From positions 1-64,000 of the forward strand of contig NZ_JABUOU010000002.1 in the NCBI RefSeq assembly GCF_013344475.1: DNA of 64,000 bases, given 5' to 3'. The stretch comes from Martelella limonii. GTDB taxonomy: Bacteria > Pseudomonadota > Alphaproteobacteria > Rhizobiales > Rhizobiaceae. The position numbers and the translations under genes are program-made. The notes beneath the pieces were generated by a model that was not told the origin of the DNA, did no database searches, and saw nothing but the letters and a program-made list of their open reading frames with translations. Positions 1-7,913 of this stretch are shown here, piece by piece. Numbering within the stretch: the first letter of the stretch is position 1; every line of letters begins with the position of its first letter.

Positions 1-1
1 T

Positions 2-127
2 TTCAACCGCCTCAAAGAAGCGCGAGGCATCGCTACGCGCTACGACAAGCGCGCTGACAACTACCTTGCAGCCATAAAGCTCTTCTCAGCACGCATCTGG
101 CTTAAGCATTATGAGTCTACCGCCTAG
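2..127 (+). CDS. IS5-family transposase, C-terminal end (cut by window edge)
   Basis: The reading frame is open from the first base to a TAG and gives 41 residues. It contains FNRLKEARGIATRYDK followed by a short hydrophobic tail, which matches the C-terminal signature of IS5-family DDE transposases (the region holding the last catalytic Glu in forms such as GRLKxxRRVATRYD). Only this end is in the window, so completeness cannot be judged. The bases just after the stop (CTTGGGACGGCTCC, from about position 130) could belong to the element's right terminal repeat, but the left end is not visible to test this. It sits directly upstream of the ATPase cassette and may have helped bring it in. Confidence 0.7.
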   Translation, partial: FNRLKEARGIATRYDKRADNYLAAIKLFSARIWLKHYESTA

Positions 128-206
128 TATCTTGGGACGGCTCCGGAAGGCAATTTAATGGTGCAATTTTTGCCAAGGCAGCGTCAGAAGTTTCGCAGGT
201 ACCCGC

Positions 207-2030
207 ATGACTCACAACCCGTTTGATGTGCAGACGCCTGAAAACCTGTCGACTTCTGACATGTCTGACTTGTTCGTCCAGTCTGACAGCGACTATCTGC
301 AGGTTGAAAAAGCTGGACATACATTTATTTCGGGTCCGCGTGGAGCCGGAAAAAGCATGTACTTCCGGTTTCTGGAACCTGATTGCCAGTGCCAGCGGCA
401 CGAATTGCCACTAAAAGATCTTGGTTTTTATGCCGCTTACATCCCAATTAAGGAGACGGACCTTAATTTACCTGAATTATTCAGGCTCCAAGAAACCAAA
501 CACGCCGCTATCGTCCTAAACGAACATGCGCTTGTTCTCCATATTGCGACTAAAATATTTGTCTCGCTTAAGGCTCGAGCGCCGCTTCCAAATAATGATA
601 AAGTGGCCGATTTGGAGTTTAATAAATTCTGCGACGAGACGCTGAGATCACTGCTGATCCGATCAGGGTTTGGAACACTGGAACCAGCTATCCAACCTGC
701 TCCGACCATCGCGGAAACAATTGATAGAATTATCGCAATTTTCGACGAGATATTTTCCGAGCTAAATAGCTACACGAGGCGCATTACCTTTGCCGCCGGT
801 GTTGTTCCATACGACGGACCTCTGTTTGGCTTCACAGATTTTCTTTCCCCCCTCGTACGAGCCTTGCTTAACCTCTCCTTTATGCCCAAGGGCCCCTTGT
901 TCCTTTTGATTGATGATGCTGACAACCTAAATGAAGAACAGGCGATGATACTAAACTCCTGGGTGGCTCGCCGCACCACAGGTTATTTGTGCTTTAAAAT
1001 TTCCGTCCAAGAAGGTGAATATAAATCCTACAAAGCAGTTGGAGGGCAACGAATAGATGCACCTCATGATTATTCTGAATTTAATATATCTGATAAATAT
1101 ACAACGCGAAGTGACAACTATAAAAAGCGCGCGACTGAAATTATTCAGAGGCGTCTGCATAAATTTAATTTAACTGGAACACCGCACCAGTTTTTCCCTG
1201 AGAATGAGAAGCAAGAAGAGCGAATTAAGGCAATAGCTGCTGATCTGATTGCTAGGTGGGAAAAGGAGGGAAAGGGCTTTCGTCCCAATGATGACGCAAT
1301 CAGATACGCGCGCCCAAACTATATTCGTTCCCTTTCGCAAGGTGGCCGAAAAAGTGGGTCAACGTATAGTTACGCCGGATTTGACCAGCTTGTTCATCTA
1401 TCGTCGGGAGTAGTGCGTCATCTCTTGGAACTTTCTTCTCAAATGTTCGCCGAGGCTATCGCCAAAAACAACAATCAAAGAATTGAATTCATACCCCACT
1501 CAATCCAGGATCAAGTGGCCGAGTATTATTCGGATTGGCTCTTATTTGATGGAATCAGGAAACTGCAGGATGAATACAACAAAAAGGAAATTGAAGCCGG
1601 CATAGAAAATGACCGTTTGGACGATCCCAAAAAATTAAAGAATCTGATCTTTGCTCTTGGTGGAATGTTTCGAACCATTTTGATGTCTGACGCTTCAGAG
1701 AGGCGAGTGTTCAGCATTGCATTTTCCAATGGCCCCGACGAAGAGGTCAGTCGCATCCTTCGGCTCGGAGTGAAGCAGGGTTATTTGCATAGATCCTCTA
1801 TAGGCAACAAAGAAGGCACAGGACGATCTGAACTGTATATTATGACCCGTGCGCTCGCACCTTCCTTTAAATTGGACCCGACCAGCTTTGCCGGATACAA
1901 GTTTGTCACGAATGGCAAAATAAAAAGGGCATTATACCAGCCAAACCGACTGGTTAGTGAGGTCAACATAAAGGGTTTCGATGAGGTGATGTCTGAGTCA
2001 GCTCAGGGAGGGCTTTTTGATGAACAATAG
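207..2030 (+). CDS. ORC/CDC6-like AAA+ ATPase (putative defence-cassette ATPase)
   Basis: The product is a 607-residue soluble P-loop ATPase. Residues 43-50 (GPRGAGKS) form the Walker A and LLIDDAD near residues 233-239 the Walker B, followed by a long helical C-terminal half with no membrane segments. The opening NPFDVQTPENLS and the Walker A context resemble proteins annotated as ORC-CDC6 family AAA ATPases in bacterial accessory regions; this is recognition from memory, not a search. The base composition is clearly more AT-rich than the 60+% GC chromosome to the right, which suggests transfer. The next gene overlaps its 3' end, so the two are almost certainly co-translated and work together. 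The biochemical role is unknown; phage defence is inferred from family and context. Confidence 0.72.
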   Translation: MTHNPFDVQTPENLSTSDMSDLFVQSDSDYLQVEKAGHTFISGPRGAGKSMYFRFLEPDCQCQRHELPLKDLGFYAAYIPIKETDLNLPELFRLQETKHAAIVLNEHALVLHIATKIFVSLKARAPLPNNDKVADLEFNKFCDETLRSLLIRSGFGTLEPAIQPAPTIAETIDRIIAIFDEIFSELNSYTRRITFAAGVVPYDGPLFGFTDFLSPLVRALLNLSFMPKGPLFLLIDDADNLNEEQAMILNSWVARRTTGYLCFKISVQEGEYKSYKAVGGQRIDAPHDYSEFNISDKYTTRSDNYKKRATEIIQRRLHKFNLTGTPHQFFPENEKQEERIKAIAADLIARWEKEGKGFRPNDDAIRYARPNYIRSLSQGGRKSGSTYSYAGFDQLVHLSSGVVRHLLELSSQMFAEAIAKNNNQRIEFIPHSIQDQVAEYYSDWLLFDGIRKLQDEYNKKEIEAGIENDRLDDPKKLKNLIFALGGMFRTILMSDASERRVFSIAFSNGPDEEVSRILRLGVKQGYLHRSSIGNKEGTGRSELYIMTRALAPSFKLDPTSFAGYKFVTNGKIKRALYQPNRLVSEVNIKGFDEVMSESAQGGLFDEQ

Positions 2031-2985
2031 GACGTTCAAAAGCCTCAGTTCCCCGCTAGACGAGATTCAGAATTTTTTTTCAGAAAAGATAGACCTTTTC
2101 ATATGCGCAGCAAGTTATGAAGAACGGTGCCTAAGCATCCCCACTCACATTAAAGCTGAATCTGTTTCCAGAACAGTAATACTTAAAAACAAAAACGTCT
2201 CCGGCGCCGGAAATGAAAATGCGCGACGGATAGAAAATCATTTTTTTGGCAAAGCTAATATCTTAGAAATTACAAAAGATATTGCTATCAGAACAGCTGA
2301 TCAAATTAGCAAGCAAATATTTGATTTTAAGCCTGATTCGGCATCCCGTGTTTGTGTAGACACATCATGCATGACGCACGAAACTCTACTCATCCTTTTC
2401 TCGCTATTAGAACACATATTTCCAGGTGATTTCGAGGACATACAATATGTTTATTGCCCTGCTAAAGAATATGACCCAGGAACTCCTGATCTGCAGAAGT
2501 GGCTTTCCAGAGGTATCAAGGACGTCCGGTCGGTATTGGGCTATCCCGGCAAGCTGCTACCATCGCGCAGAAATCGTCTCCTCGTGCTCGTTGGATTTGA
2601 GGTCAATCGAGCCAGTAGCCTTATAAACGTATATGAGCCGGCGAGCCTTCAGCTTGGGTATGGAACCGATGGCCTCAACAAAGACCATCATAAGATCAAC
2701 CGACAAAAATTCGAGCGTTTGCTCGGAAGTTACCCTCGTGCAGATCAATTTGAGTTTTCGCCTGCGGATGCATACAATGTGCGAGATTTGATTTTGCAGG
2801 ATGCTGAAAGCTACAGTGAATTCAATTTAATAGTAGCCCCAATGAACTCAAAAATCTCTACGATCGGGGCAGCTTTGGCTGTGCGCGAACGACCCGAGAT
2901 ACAACTTTGCTACGCTCCCGCTACCATATATAATTTTGAGAATTATTCGGTCTCGGATAACCGTTGTATTTCGTTCCGCATTTGA
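2020..2985 (+). CDS. Unrecognised partner protein of the ATPase (SYEERC protein)
   Basis: The product has 321 residues and starts at ATG 2020, preceded by a GGGAGGG ribosome site. A TTG three bases earlier is possible but less likely. It overlaps the ATPase stop by 11 nt. I do not recognise a named family. The sequence alternates hydrophobic strands and helices: IDLFICAASYEERC near residue 30, SRVCVDTSCMTHETLLILF near 110, LLVLVGFE near 190, and FNLIVAPMNSK followed by IQLCYAPATIYN near the C terminus. That pattern suggests a Rossmann-like alpha/beta fold. There is no signal peptide or membrane segment. Low GC and translational coupling tie it to the ATPase. It could be an effector or a sensor; nothing in the sequence decides which. 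Confidence 0.7.
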   Translation: MNNRTFKSLSSPLDEIQNFFSEKIDLFICAASYEERCLSIPTHIKAESVSRTVILKNKNVSGAGNENARRIENHFFGKANILEITKDIAIRTADQISKQIFDFKPDSASRVCVDTSCMTHETLLILFSLLEHIFPGDFEDIQYVYCPAKEYDPGTPDLQKWLSRGIKDVRSVLGYPGKLLPSRRNRLLVLVGFEVNRASSLINVYEPASLQLGYGTDGLNKDHHKINRQKFERLLGSYPRADQFEFSPADAYNVRDLILQDAESYSEFNLIVAPMNSKISTIGAALAVRERPEIQLCYAPATIYNFENYSVSDNRCISFRI

Positions 2986-3031
2986 TGAGAGACACCTATT
3001 TTAGATGCGAACAAAACAGAAAGTGCCCAGA

Positions 3032-3322
3032 TTACTTCTCGCTAGAAACTAATACCGCTGAAACTCGCTTAAGAAAACGCCGGTGTCGCCCATCTGGCGC
3101 AAAACTAGCACCGAGCATGTGGTCACCCACAACAGATGAAGCTTCGTTCCCGTACCACTCGCGATACCATTGTGCAGCCTGCAAGACTTCTTCATCGGTT
3201 GGCTCCCGGTGCCGATCACGGCGTTCCATGAGCACTATCGACAGTCCGCAAACAATCGCGACCATGTACCAGACCGAAAATGCCCAATAAAGTTTTTCTA
3301 GAACCGTCTGAAAAATCATCAT
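3032..3322 (-). CDS. Small single-pass membrane protein of unknown function
   Basis: The 96-residue product has a hydrophobic segment at about residues 10-31 (WAFSVWYMVAIVCGLSIVLM). A charged, probably cytoplasmic stretch rich in Arg/Glu/His follows, with a Trp/Tyr motif QWYREWYGNE. The codon pattern and amino-acid composition look protein-like, whereas the plus-strand frames here do not. It is convergent with the ATPase cassette and divergent from the XRE-family gene at 3416. Two tandem ATG codons (3322 and 3319) are possible starts. No family is recognised, and it may be island cargo. Confidence 0.5.
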   Translation of the reverse strand: MMIFQTVLEKLYWAFSVWYMVAIVCGLSIVLMERRDRHREPTDEEVLQAAQWYREWYGNEASSVVGDHMLGASFAPDGRHRRFLKRVSAVLVSSEK

Positions 3323-3415
3323 TCTTGTAGATTATCGTCATCATCTTCATTTGCAAACCAAAAATGTGACGATAAGTCCGTAGACGATTAGTCGACATGC
3401 CCCTTGCATAGTGGT

Positions 3416-3634
3416 ATGGATGATTACAAGCGAATCTTGGCGGAAAATGTGAAACAGGCCCGAAAGGAACTGGACCTCTCACAGGAGGCGCTTGCCCTGG
3501 AGACGGAAATCGATCGAACCTATATTTCAGGGATTGAGAGAGCCAAGCGTAATCCGTCGCTGACGCTGATCGCTAGGCTGGCAGAACGACTGAAGACTAC
3601 CCCTGCGGCACTGCTGACACCGATAAAGAAGTGA
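3416..3634 (+). CDS. XRE-family helix-turn-helix transcriptional regulator
   Basis: The 72-residue protein is almost entirely one lambda-repressor-like HTH: LAENVKQARKELDLSQEALALE, then DRTYISGIERAKRNPSLTLI, then a short helical tail. The conserved SQE-A/L, the I-S-x-I/W-E recognition helix and NPSL are all present. Start ATG 3416 is preferred because it directly precedes the conserved N terminus (MDDYKRILAENV); an in-frame TTG lies at 3404. It has no ligand or dimerisation domain, so it is likely a small repressor of island genes, either the divergent membrane gene or the phage-type genes. It ends seven bases from the convergent gp10-like gene. Confidence 0.85.
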   Translation: MDDYKRILAENVKQARKELDLSQEALALETEIDRTYISGIERAKRNPSLTLIARLAERLKTTPAALLTPIKK

Positions 3635-3640
3635 CTGCCT

Positions 3641-4081
3641 TCAGTCCTTCAGGATTTTAGCGTTTCGGACTGTAGCCAGACCATCCATGATGGCCAGCTT
3701 CACAAAATCTGCAGGCGCCTGCTTCGAATGACCGTCATTGAGCGCCCCGATATAGGGCAAGCTGTTGGAGATGTGAATCGACCGGTTTTTGCCGATGTCG
3801 AATTGCTCGATCACGGCTTCAGCCTTCTCGATGGCAATTCCGGCATTGGCCGATGCCGTGCTGCCCTTCTCGCCTGGAACATGAGCGGGAAACAGCTTTT
3901 GAAACGCCTGATCCAGCTCGGCTGTCCAGTTCGAACGAGCCCTGCCGGTATCGACCGGCGTGGCATTGATTACGGTGCTGGTGACGGCAACTGCGCAGTC
4001 CTTCACAGCTCGATCGACACCGCGTTCGACCTCGATCGAAATGCGGTTCATGCGGTTGGCGAAGTCGTCAAGTCCGACCAT
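3641..4081 (-). CDS. HK97 gp10-like phage head-tail (neck) protein
   Basis: The 146-residue product carries the signature of the HK97 gp10-like family of head-tail joining proteins: an N-terminal helix (GLDDFANRMNRISIEVERGVDRAVKDCA), then ATPVDTGRARSNW, and later NSLPYIGALNDGHSKQAP. In phages this protein sits in the neck between the connector and the tail. Start ATG 4081 (MVGLDDF) is preferred over 4111, because it leaves only a 14-nt overlap with the upstream gene and begins just before the conserved helix. It is the last of a minus-strand run of phage-type genes; no tail genes follow, so the structural module is cut off here. Confidence 0.8.
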   Translation of the reverse strand: MVGLDDFANRMNRISIEVERGVDRAVKDCAVAVTSTVINATPVDTGRARSNWTAELDQAFQKLFPAHVPGEKGSTASANAGIAIEKAEAVIEQFDIGKNRSIHISNSLPYIGALNDGHSKQAPADFVKLAIMDGLATVRNAKILKD

Positions 4082-4424
4082 GGCCACTTTCCTTTTGTGC
4101 CCGGTAGACAAGGAGCGCCATCAGCGGATCGCCGTCTTCCAGATAAGGCAGAAAGCCCGGATCGATCGCGCTCGCGAAACTGTGCGAAGTGCATGGGCTA
4201 CGAACAAGCACGAATGTATGATGCGTGCCCGACAGTACCGGCAGCGAGACAGGCCGATAGCCTGCCTCTATCAACCGTGCGTGATGGTAGCTTTCCAGCG
4301 GCGTGCCGGCATAGCAGTTTCGGTCAAGACCGGCTTCGACCCAAAGGTCCCGGACCTGGATGACCGGCCTTCCGGCCAGCAGCCACCTGAGCTTTTCCCG
4401 ATAGGCCTTGCGCGGAATAGCCAT
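4068..4424 (-). CDS. Phage-type protein of unknown function
   Basis: The 118-residue basic-start protein (MAIPRKAYREKLRWLLAGR) has no recognised domain, signal peptide or membrane segment. It lies two bases after the gene at 4427-4693 and overlaps the gp10-like gene by 14 nt, so it is part of the same transcript. In siphophage-like gene orders a small head-completion or connector protein often precedes the gp10-like gene, so a structural or head-tail role is plausible but is inferred from position alone. Confidence 0.55.
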   Translation of the reverse strand: MAIPRKAYREKLRWLLAGRPVIQVRDLWVEAGLDRNCYAGTPLESYHHARLIEAGYRPVSLPVLSGTHHTFVLVRSPCTSHSFASAIDPGFLPYLEDGDPLMALLVYRAQKESGHGRT

Positions 4425-4426
4425 GG

Positions 4427-4693
4427 TCAGGTTCCGCGCATGAACGAGCCGCCCCGGTCAAGGTTCGGCCAGGTCGACTGCGCCCGCGCCCCGACCGGCA
4501 GTCCGGTGACGAAGGTGGCGGGCGCCGAGGTGAGATCGATCGACGACCAGCCGACGAGCGCGTTCGGCTCTCCGAGCAAAGTCTCGGCAACGACACGAGC
4601 TGCGGAGGCAGACGCGCCGACCGCGACGGCGAAATTGAGCCCGTCAGCGCGGCGCTGCTCCTCACGGGCGGGGTAGAATGCGAAAGTGTCCAT
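4427..4693 (-). CDS. Small phage-type protein of unknown function
   Basis: The 88-residue product begins MDTFAFYPAREEQRRADG and is followed by an Ala/Val-rich middle. No family is recognised. It sits two bases downstream of the 250-residue protein at 4696-5448 and two bases upstream of the next gene, which shows tight operon packing typical of phage modules. Position alone suggests a head or head-tail accessory role. Confidence 0.5.
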   Translation of the reverse strand: MDTFAFYPAREEQRRADGLNFAVAVGASASAARVVAETLLGEPNALVGWSSIDLTSAPATFVTGLPVGARAQSTWPNLDRGGSFMRGT

Positions 4694-4695
4694 GA

Positions 4696-5448
4696 TCAGT
4701 CCTCTTGTGTTTCGTCCACGTCTTCGTCTTCGAGGTCGGTGAGGTCGGCGCCTATCGCCTGCTCGTCGCGTCGCATGAGGGCGATGTTCACGGCGCGGGT
4801 GGTATTCGGCTTGCCGGTCTCGAAAGAGCTGTCAGCGTGGACCGCCTCGACGGCAATCCGATCGACCTCGGCAATCGCCTGGTTGACCTTGCGCCATTCG
4901 TCACCGACGAGCGCATCCGCCAGTTCCTGTGACGAGAAGGCTCGTTCGTTAACCGGCAGGCTGGAATTGCGGGTGAGAAGTGCGGCCCCCAGTTCCTTGT
5001 CTCCCGTCGATGCCGCCACGGCCGCAAGCGATGCCAGTTCGATTTGGCCGGACTTCTCGATCTGGTGAAGCAGGCGGCTGCGGTGCTCCGAGCCGAGACC
5101 TTCGCGGGCAAGCATCTGTACGGGGCTTCGGTAATGGGCGCGGGCCGAGTCCACGTCCTCGCGCAAGGCGCCAACCGTCTTAAGGTAGGCCACACGGCTG
5201 TCCAGCGACTGGCGCTTGAGTTCGGAGCGGAAGCCGTTGACTGCGCGGGCAACAACCTGACTGCGCTGGTTGTGGGGAAGATCGGCGAGCGAGCGCTCCA
5301 CTTCATCGCGGCGCTGCTTCGCTCGTCCTTCAAGTCCTTCGAGCAGCTTTGATTGTTGCTCACGATTTTCTCGGGCCCGGCGCAATCGGTCGATGACATC
5401 CGTCACGGACATCCAACGGTTCGCAAGGGCCACTTTATTGACCGCCAT
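4696..5448 (-). CDS. Helical phage-type protein of unknown function
   Basis: The product has 250 residues and is strongly helical. Residues 15-75 are rich in Arg/Glu/Gln with heptad-like spacing (coiled coil likely), and the C terminus is acidic (LTDLEDEDVDETQED). Start ATG 5448 (MAVNKVALANRW) is chosen because an AGGGAG ribosome site sits six bases ahead; the ATG at 5454 would leave no spacing. No catalytic motif is seen. Long helical, acidic-tailed proteins in this position can be scaffold-like or structural, but this is only a guess. Confidence 0.55.
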   Translation of the reverse strand: MAVNKVALANRWMSVTDVIDRLRRARENREQQSKLLEGLEGRAKQRRDEVERSLADLPHNQRSQVVARAVNGFRSELKRQSLDSRVAYLKTVGALREDVDSARAHYRSPVQMLAREGLGSEHRSRLLHQIEKSGQIELASLAAVAASTGDKELGAALLTRNSSLPVNERAFSSQELADALVGDEWRKVNQAIAEVDRIAVEAVHADSSFETGKPNTTRAVNIALMRRDEQAIGADLTDLEDEDVDETQED

Positions 5449-5581
5449 GTTCATCTCCCTTCGCGTCACGTCACGCGACGATCCGGGGAGCAGACAGGCG
5501 CGGACTCAGCCGTCGTGTTGTCACCGCCATCGCGGTACGGACGACCCATCGGCCGCCCGGACACGATCAGGATGCAGCAGA

Positions 5582-5950
5582 TTACTTCTGCTCGGAGCCA
5601 ACAGTCGGCGGATTTAGCGGATCGATCAGATGAAAACGGTTCAAAGCATATTTCTTGAAGGCTCTTTCGCTAACGAGTGACAGCAGGATCTCGTAGGCGT
5701 CGTCCCGATTTCCATCTCTATCGTCGAATTTGTTCAAAGCTTTTTTTATTTCTCCGTGAAGCGTGTTCGCATAGTTGGCCTTCTGCCTGTCCTCGCGCAT
5801 CGTCGACTTCGTAAAGAGACTTGAATTTTCGTCCTTCGGCCTTGACCGCAAAAACTGGCCGACCTTCATCTCGAAATACTCATCGCTACCAGAATCTGTT
5901 CGTTCGAACCCGTTCCGCCATGCGCTATCCTTGCTGGTCCTGTTTGCCAT
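5582..5950 (-). CDS. Hypothetical island protein
   Basis: The 122-residue, Lys/Arg/Asp-rich soluble product starts MANRTSKDSAWRNGFE. ATG 5950 is preferred over the longer frame (6031) because GGAG/GGTGAG lies just upstream and the extension looks like non-coding sequence. The C terminus is helical (DAYEILLSLVSERAFKKYALNRFHL). Its base composition is more AT-rich than the neighbouring phage-type genes. A gap of about 130 bases separates it from the next gene. No family is recognised. Confidence 0.45.
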   Translation of the reverse strand: MANRTSKDSAWRNGFERTDSGSDEYFEMKVGQFLRSRPKDENSSLFTKSTMREDRQKANYANTLHGEIKKALNKFDDRDGNRDDAYEILLSLVSERAFKKYALNRFHLIDPLNPPTVGSEQK

Positions 5951-6037
5951 GCTCACCGCTCCATTCTTGCCAGAGGCCCAATTTGCCCCTCGACGTTGAG
6001 ACTGGAAAAAATTCCCCGCTGAGACCACCAACGTTTG

Positions 6038-6256
6038 CTATTCGCCCAAATTCCCCCTGTGCCTAGTCTGGTTTTCCTCGGCCATCGCCACCCACAAGGC
6101 GTCCGACATTGGCGTGATCAACCAGAACCAAGCGCCGGTCGGCTGGCCGTGACCGGCGACAAGCTGATGCGCACCGCCTGCCGCCGCGATGGCGAGCGGC
6201 GCTGTGGAGGCAAGCGATGTCGCCAAAGCTTCCGCGGCCATCAGGTCGCGTAACAT
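6038..6256 (-). CDS. Possible small hypothetical protein after the TerS-like gene
   Basis: The 72-residue frame begins MLRDLMAAEALATSLAST and is Ala-rich with a Trp/Phe/Leu patch (GAWFWLITPMSDALWVAM) that could associate with a membrane. It starts 13 bases after the TerS-like stop; a longer start at 6295 would overlap that gene. There is no clear ribosome site. It may be real because it continues the minus-strand operon, but composition alone could also produce such a frame. Confidence 0.35.
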   Translation of the reverse strand: MLRDLMAAEALATSLASTAPLAIAAAGGAHQLVAGHGQPTGAWFWLITPMSDALWVAMAEENQTRHRGNLGE

Positions 6257-6269
6257 CCGTTGTATGTTC

Positions 6270-6776
6270 TCAGTTGATCGGGATGAGTGCGCCATTGGCC
6301 TTCGCCTCCGTCTCGGCCGTGAGATAGCGCCCCAGCAATTCTATCAGCGCGGCACGATCTGCCGGATCCATTCTGGCGATGACACGGGGATCAAGTCCGG
6401 CTGGCGCCGTAGCGGCCGAACCGCCTTCCGCCGTAAAGGCCAGAAAGCCGTTGAGGCGTTCGGGCCATCGGAACTTGAGCAACACCTCGATCAGGCGATC
6501 CGAAGGCTCGACATCCGCCATGGAGCGCTCGAACGCCTTGCTCAGCACCTGATGGAAAGCTGTGTCAATGGCGGCGCCATACCTTGAACCGAACTCGGCA
6601 TCGCGTCGCCTATGGTCGTGGATAGTGGCAACCGAGATGCCGATCTGTTCCGCCGCCATCTTGGGCGAGCCGGTCCTTGCGACAATGTCCAGCACCTTCG
6701 CCTCTATGGCCGGCGACCACCGCCGGTCTTTCTCGGGGCGGCGCACCTCCCGCTTTTCCAAAGACCTGTCCGACAT
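6270..6776 (-). CDS. Terminase small subunit-like HTH protein
   Basis: The 168-residue protein starts at ATG 6776, nine bases after GAGGAG. The longer frame to 7007 lacks a ribosome site and has an unnatural composition. Residues 20-60 (RRWSPAIEAKVLDIVARTGS, then AAEQIGISVATIHDHRRRD) form a helix-turn-helix of the type found at the N terminus of phage small terminases, followed by helical oligomerisation-like sequence. In a phage it would recognise pac or cos DNA. No large terminase gene follows, which is unusual for a functional phage but known in satellites that redirect a helper's packaging. The assignment is moderate; it could be another DNA-binding regulator. Confidence 0.55.
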   Translation of the reverse strand: MSDRSLEKREVRRPEKDRRWSPAIEAKVLDIVARTGSPKMAAEQIGISVATIHDHRRRDAEFGSRYGAAIDTAFHQVLSKAFERSMADVEPSDRLIEVLLKFRWPERLNGFLAFTAEGGSAATAPAGLDPRVIARMDPADRAALIELLGRYLTAETEAKANGALIPIN

Positions 6777-7304
6777 GGCGCAACTCCTCGCGTGATCTGC
6801 GCGACAATGCGATGTGCGGAGATTGCGGGGAGCCAGCAAACGACCTCGCATAAATTTGGGAAATCTACCACCTGGTCTCCTTTCCACGAAAGGCGCCCAC
6901 GAGGCACATGGATATCCCAGGACGCCGCCGCCATCTCCACGGGAAGTCGGTTGTTTGTGCCCGGAGGGCGTTGCCGGTGCCTGGTCCGGTGTTTTGGGGG
7001 GCGTCATCAGCCATGCCCTTGTTCCGACTCACCTTCCAGGCATGAAGCGCCCGATCATCAATTCAAGGGTCTGAGGTTGTGGCCCTCTCGGCAGGCCCTG
7101 GCGGCTTTGACGATTTCCAGCCTGTCCGACCCCCGCGCCGATGTCGTGGAAGCCACCAACGGCCACGCCTTGGTGCCTCGCGCCGCCGCCTTCCGCCCGG
7201 CTGACTGCCTGGGTCTCACGCGCGAGGACTACGGGGTCTGCGCGAAATTCGCCTAGGCAAGGTGGCGTCTGTTTCCTATAGTTTAATCCCAGATCGGGGG
7301 CACC
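6777..7304. other. Stretch without a confident gene
   Basis: This 528-bp stretch lies between the TerS-like gene (minus) and the plus-strand gene at 7305. It must contain the divergent promoters of both. Several frames are open on both strands but none has a ribosome site together with natural composition. The piece around 7080-7256 reads somewhat protein-like in two plus-strand frames and may be decayed coding sequence. No repeat or terminator stands out. Confidence 0.4.
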
Positions 7305-7655
7305 ATGCGAATAGAAAACGCAACTGTCGAACATTACGGCGCATATCTCAAAGACAAAAGCCGACCACCAAGCCGTGGCGGAAATACGAAGGCGTGGCAC
7401 CAGCATGTACTGACTATCGCCGGTGAAAAGTATTCCTTTTTGGCTTGCGGAGCCAAGAAATGGTCGTTTCAAGGCGACACAGTTAGCTTTGAATGGGCAT
7501 TCGACCAAACTGGCCAGTATCGCAATATCGATTCCGGGACCTTTGAGGCCTTGGACAAGAACGGAAAGTCGGTCGTCAGAGGCATCCGAGGGGCGAAGCC
7601 GTGGCGCACGGCAGAGACGAGAATGCCTGTATCCCGACGAGAATGGAGAGATTGA
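7305..7655 (+). CDS. Hypothetical protein, possibly frameshifted at its 3' end
   Basis: The 116-residue frame starts at ATG 7305 (MRIENATVEHYGAYLKDKSR) and shows a natural mix of residues, including WSFQGDTVSFEWAF and FEALDKNGKSVVRG. It is the only plus-strand gene amid the minus-strand phage-type genes. Near 7615 the +1 frame becomes the better-looking one (RECLYPDENGEIEAF, then IYGWTRQA, stop at 7695), so the native C terminus may be in that frame and the annotated end a frameshift product. Function is unknown; it may be cargo or a moron gene. Confidence 0.5.
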   Translation: MRIENATVEHYGAYLKDKSRPPSRGGNTKAWHQHVLTIAGEKYSFLACGAKKWSFQGDTVSFEWAFDQTGQYRNIDSGTFEALDKNGKSVVRGIRGAKPWRTAETRMPVSRREWRD

Positions 7656-7913
7656 AGCCTTCCGGTCGATCTACGGTTGGACGCGCCAAGCATGATGGTA
7701 GACCGGTAGACAAAGGTTTCGCTCGGTTCGAGTTCTAAAACGATCGGTGCCGAGCCGCCGCGGCGATCCCCTTCCGCCCCTTCATTCGCCGCCGTAGTCC
7801 ATTCTGCTGAAATCGATAAATTGCTCGTCTACCGGTCTACCAGATACTCAAAGCGCTGAATTTGCTGCGACAATCGGTGGACAAGCGTGCCGGTCCACCG
7901 ATTGTCCGCCGGT

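Noticed and set aside
2964-3290. 108-codon plus-strand frame after the ATPase cassette
   Set aside because: Its residues are unnatural (Arg/Ser/Cys-rich) and the opposite strand holds a better membrane-protein frame.
6612-7508. Overlapping open frames on both strands around the TerS-like gene (214 plus-strand, 159 minus-strand codons)
   Set aside because: No ribosome sites, no natural residue pattern across the length; only the stretch 7080-7256 looks slightly protein-like.
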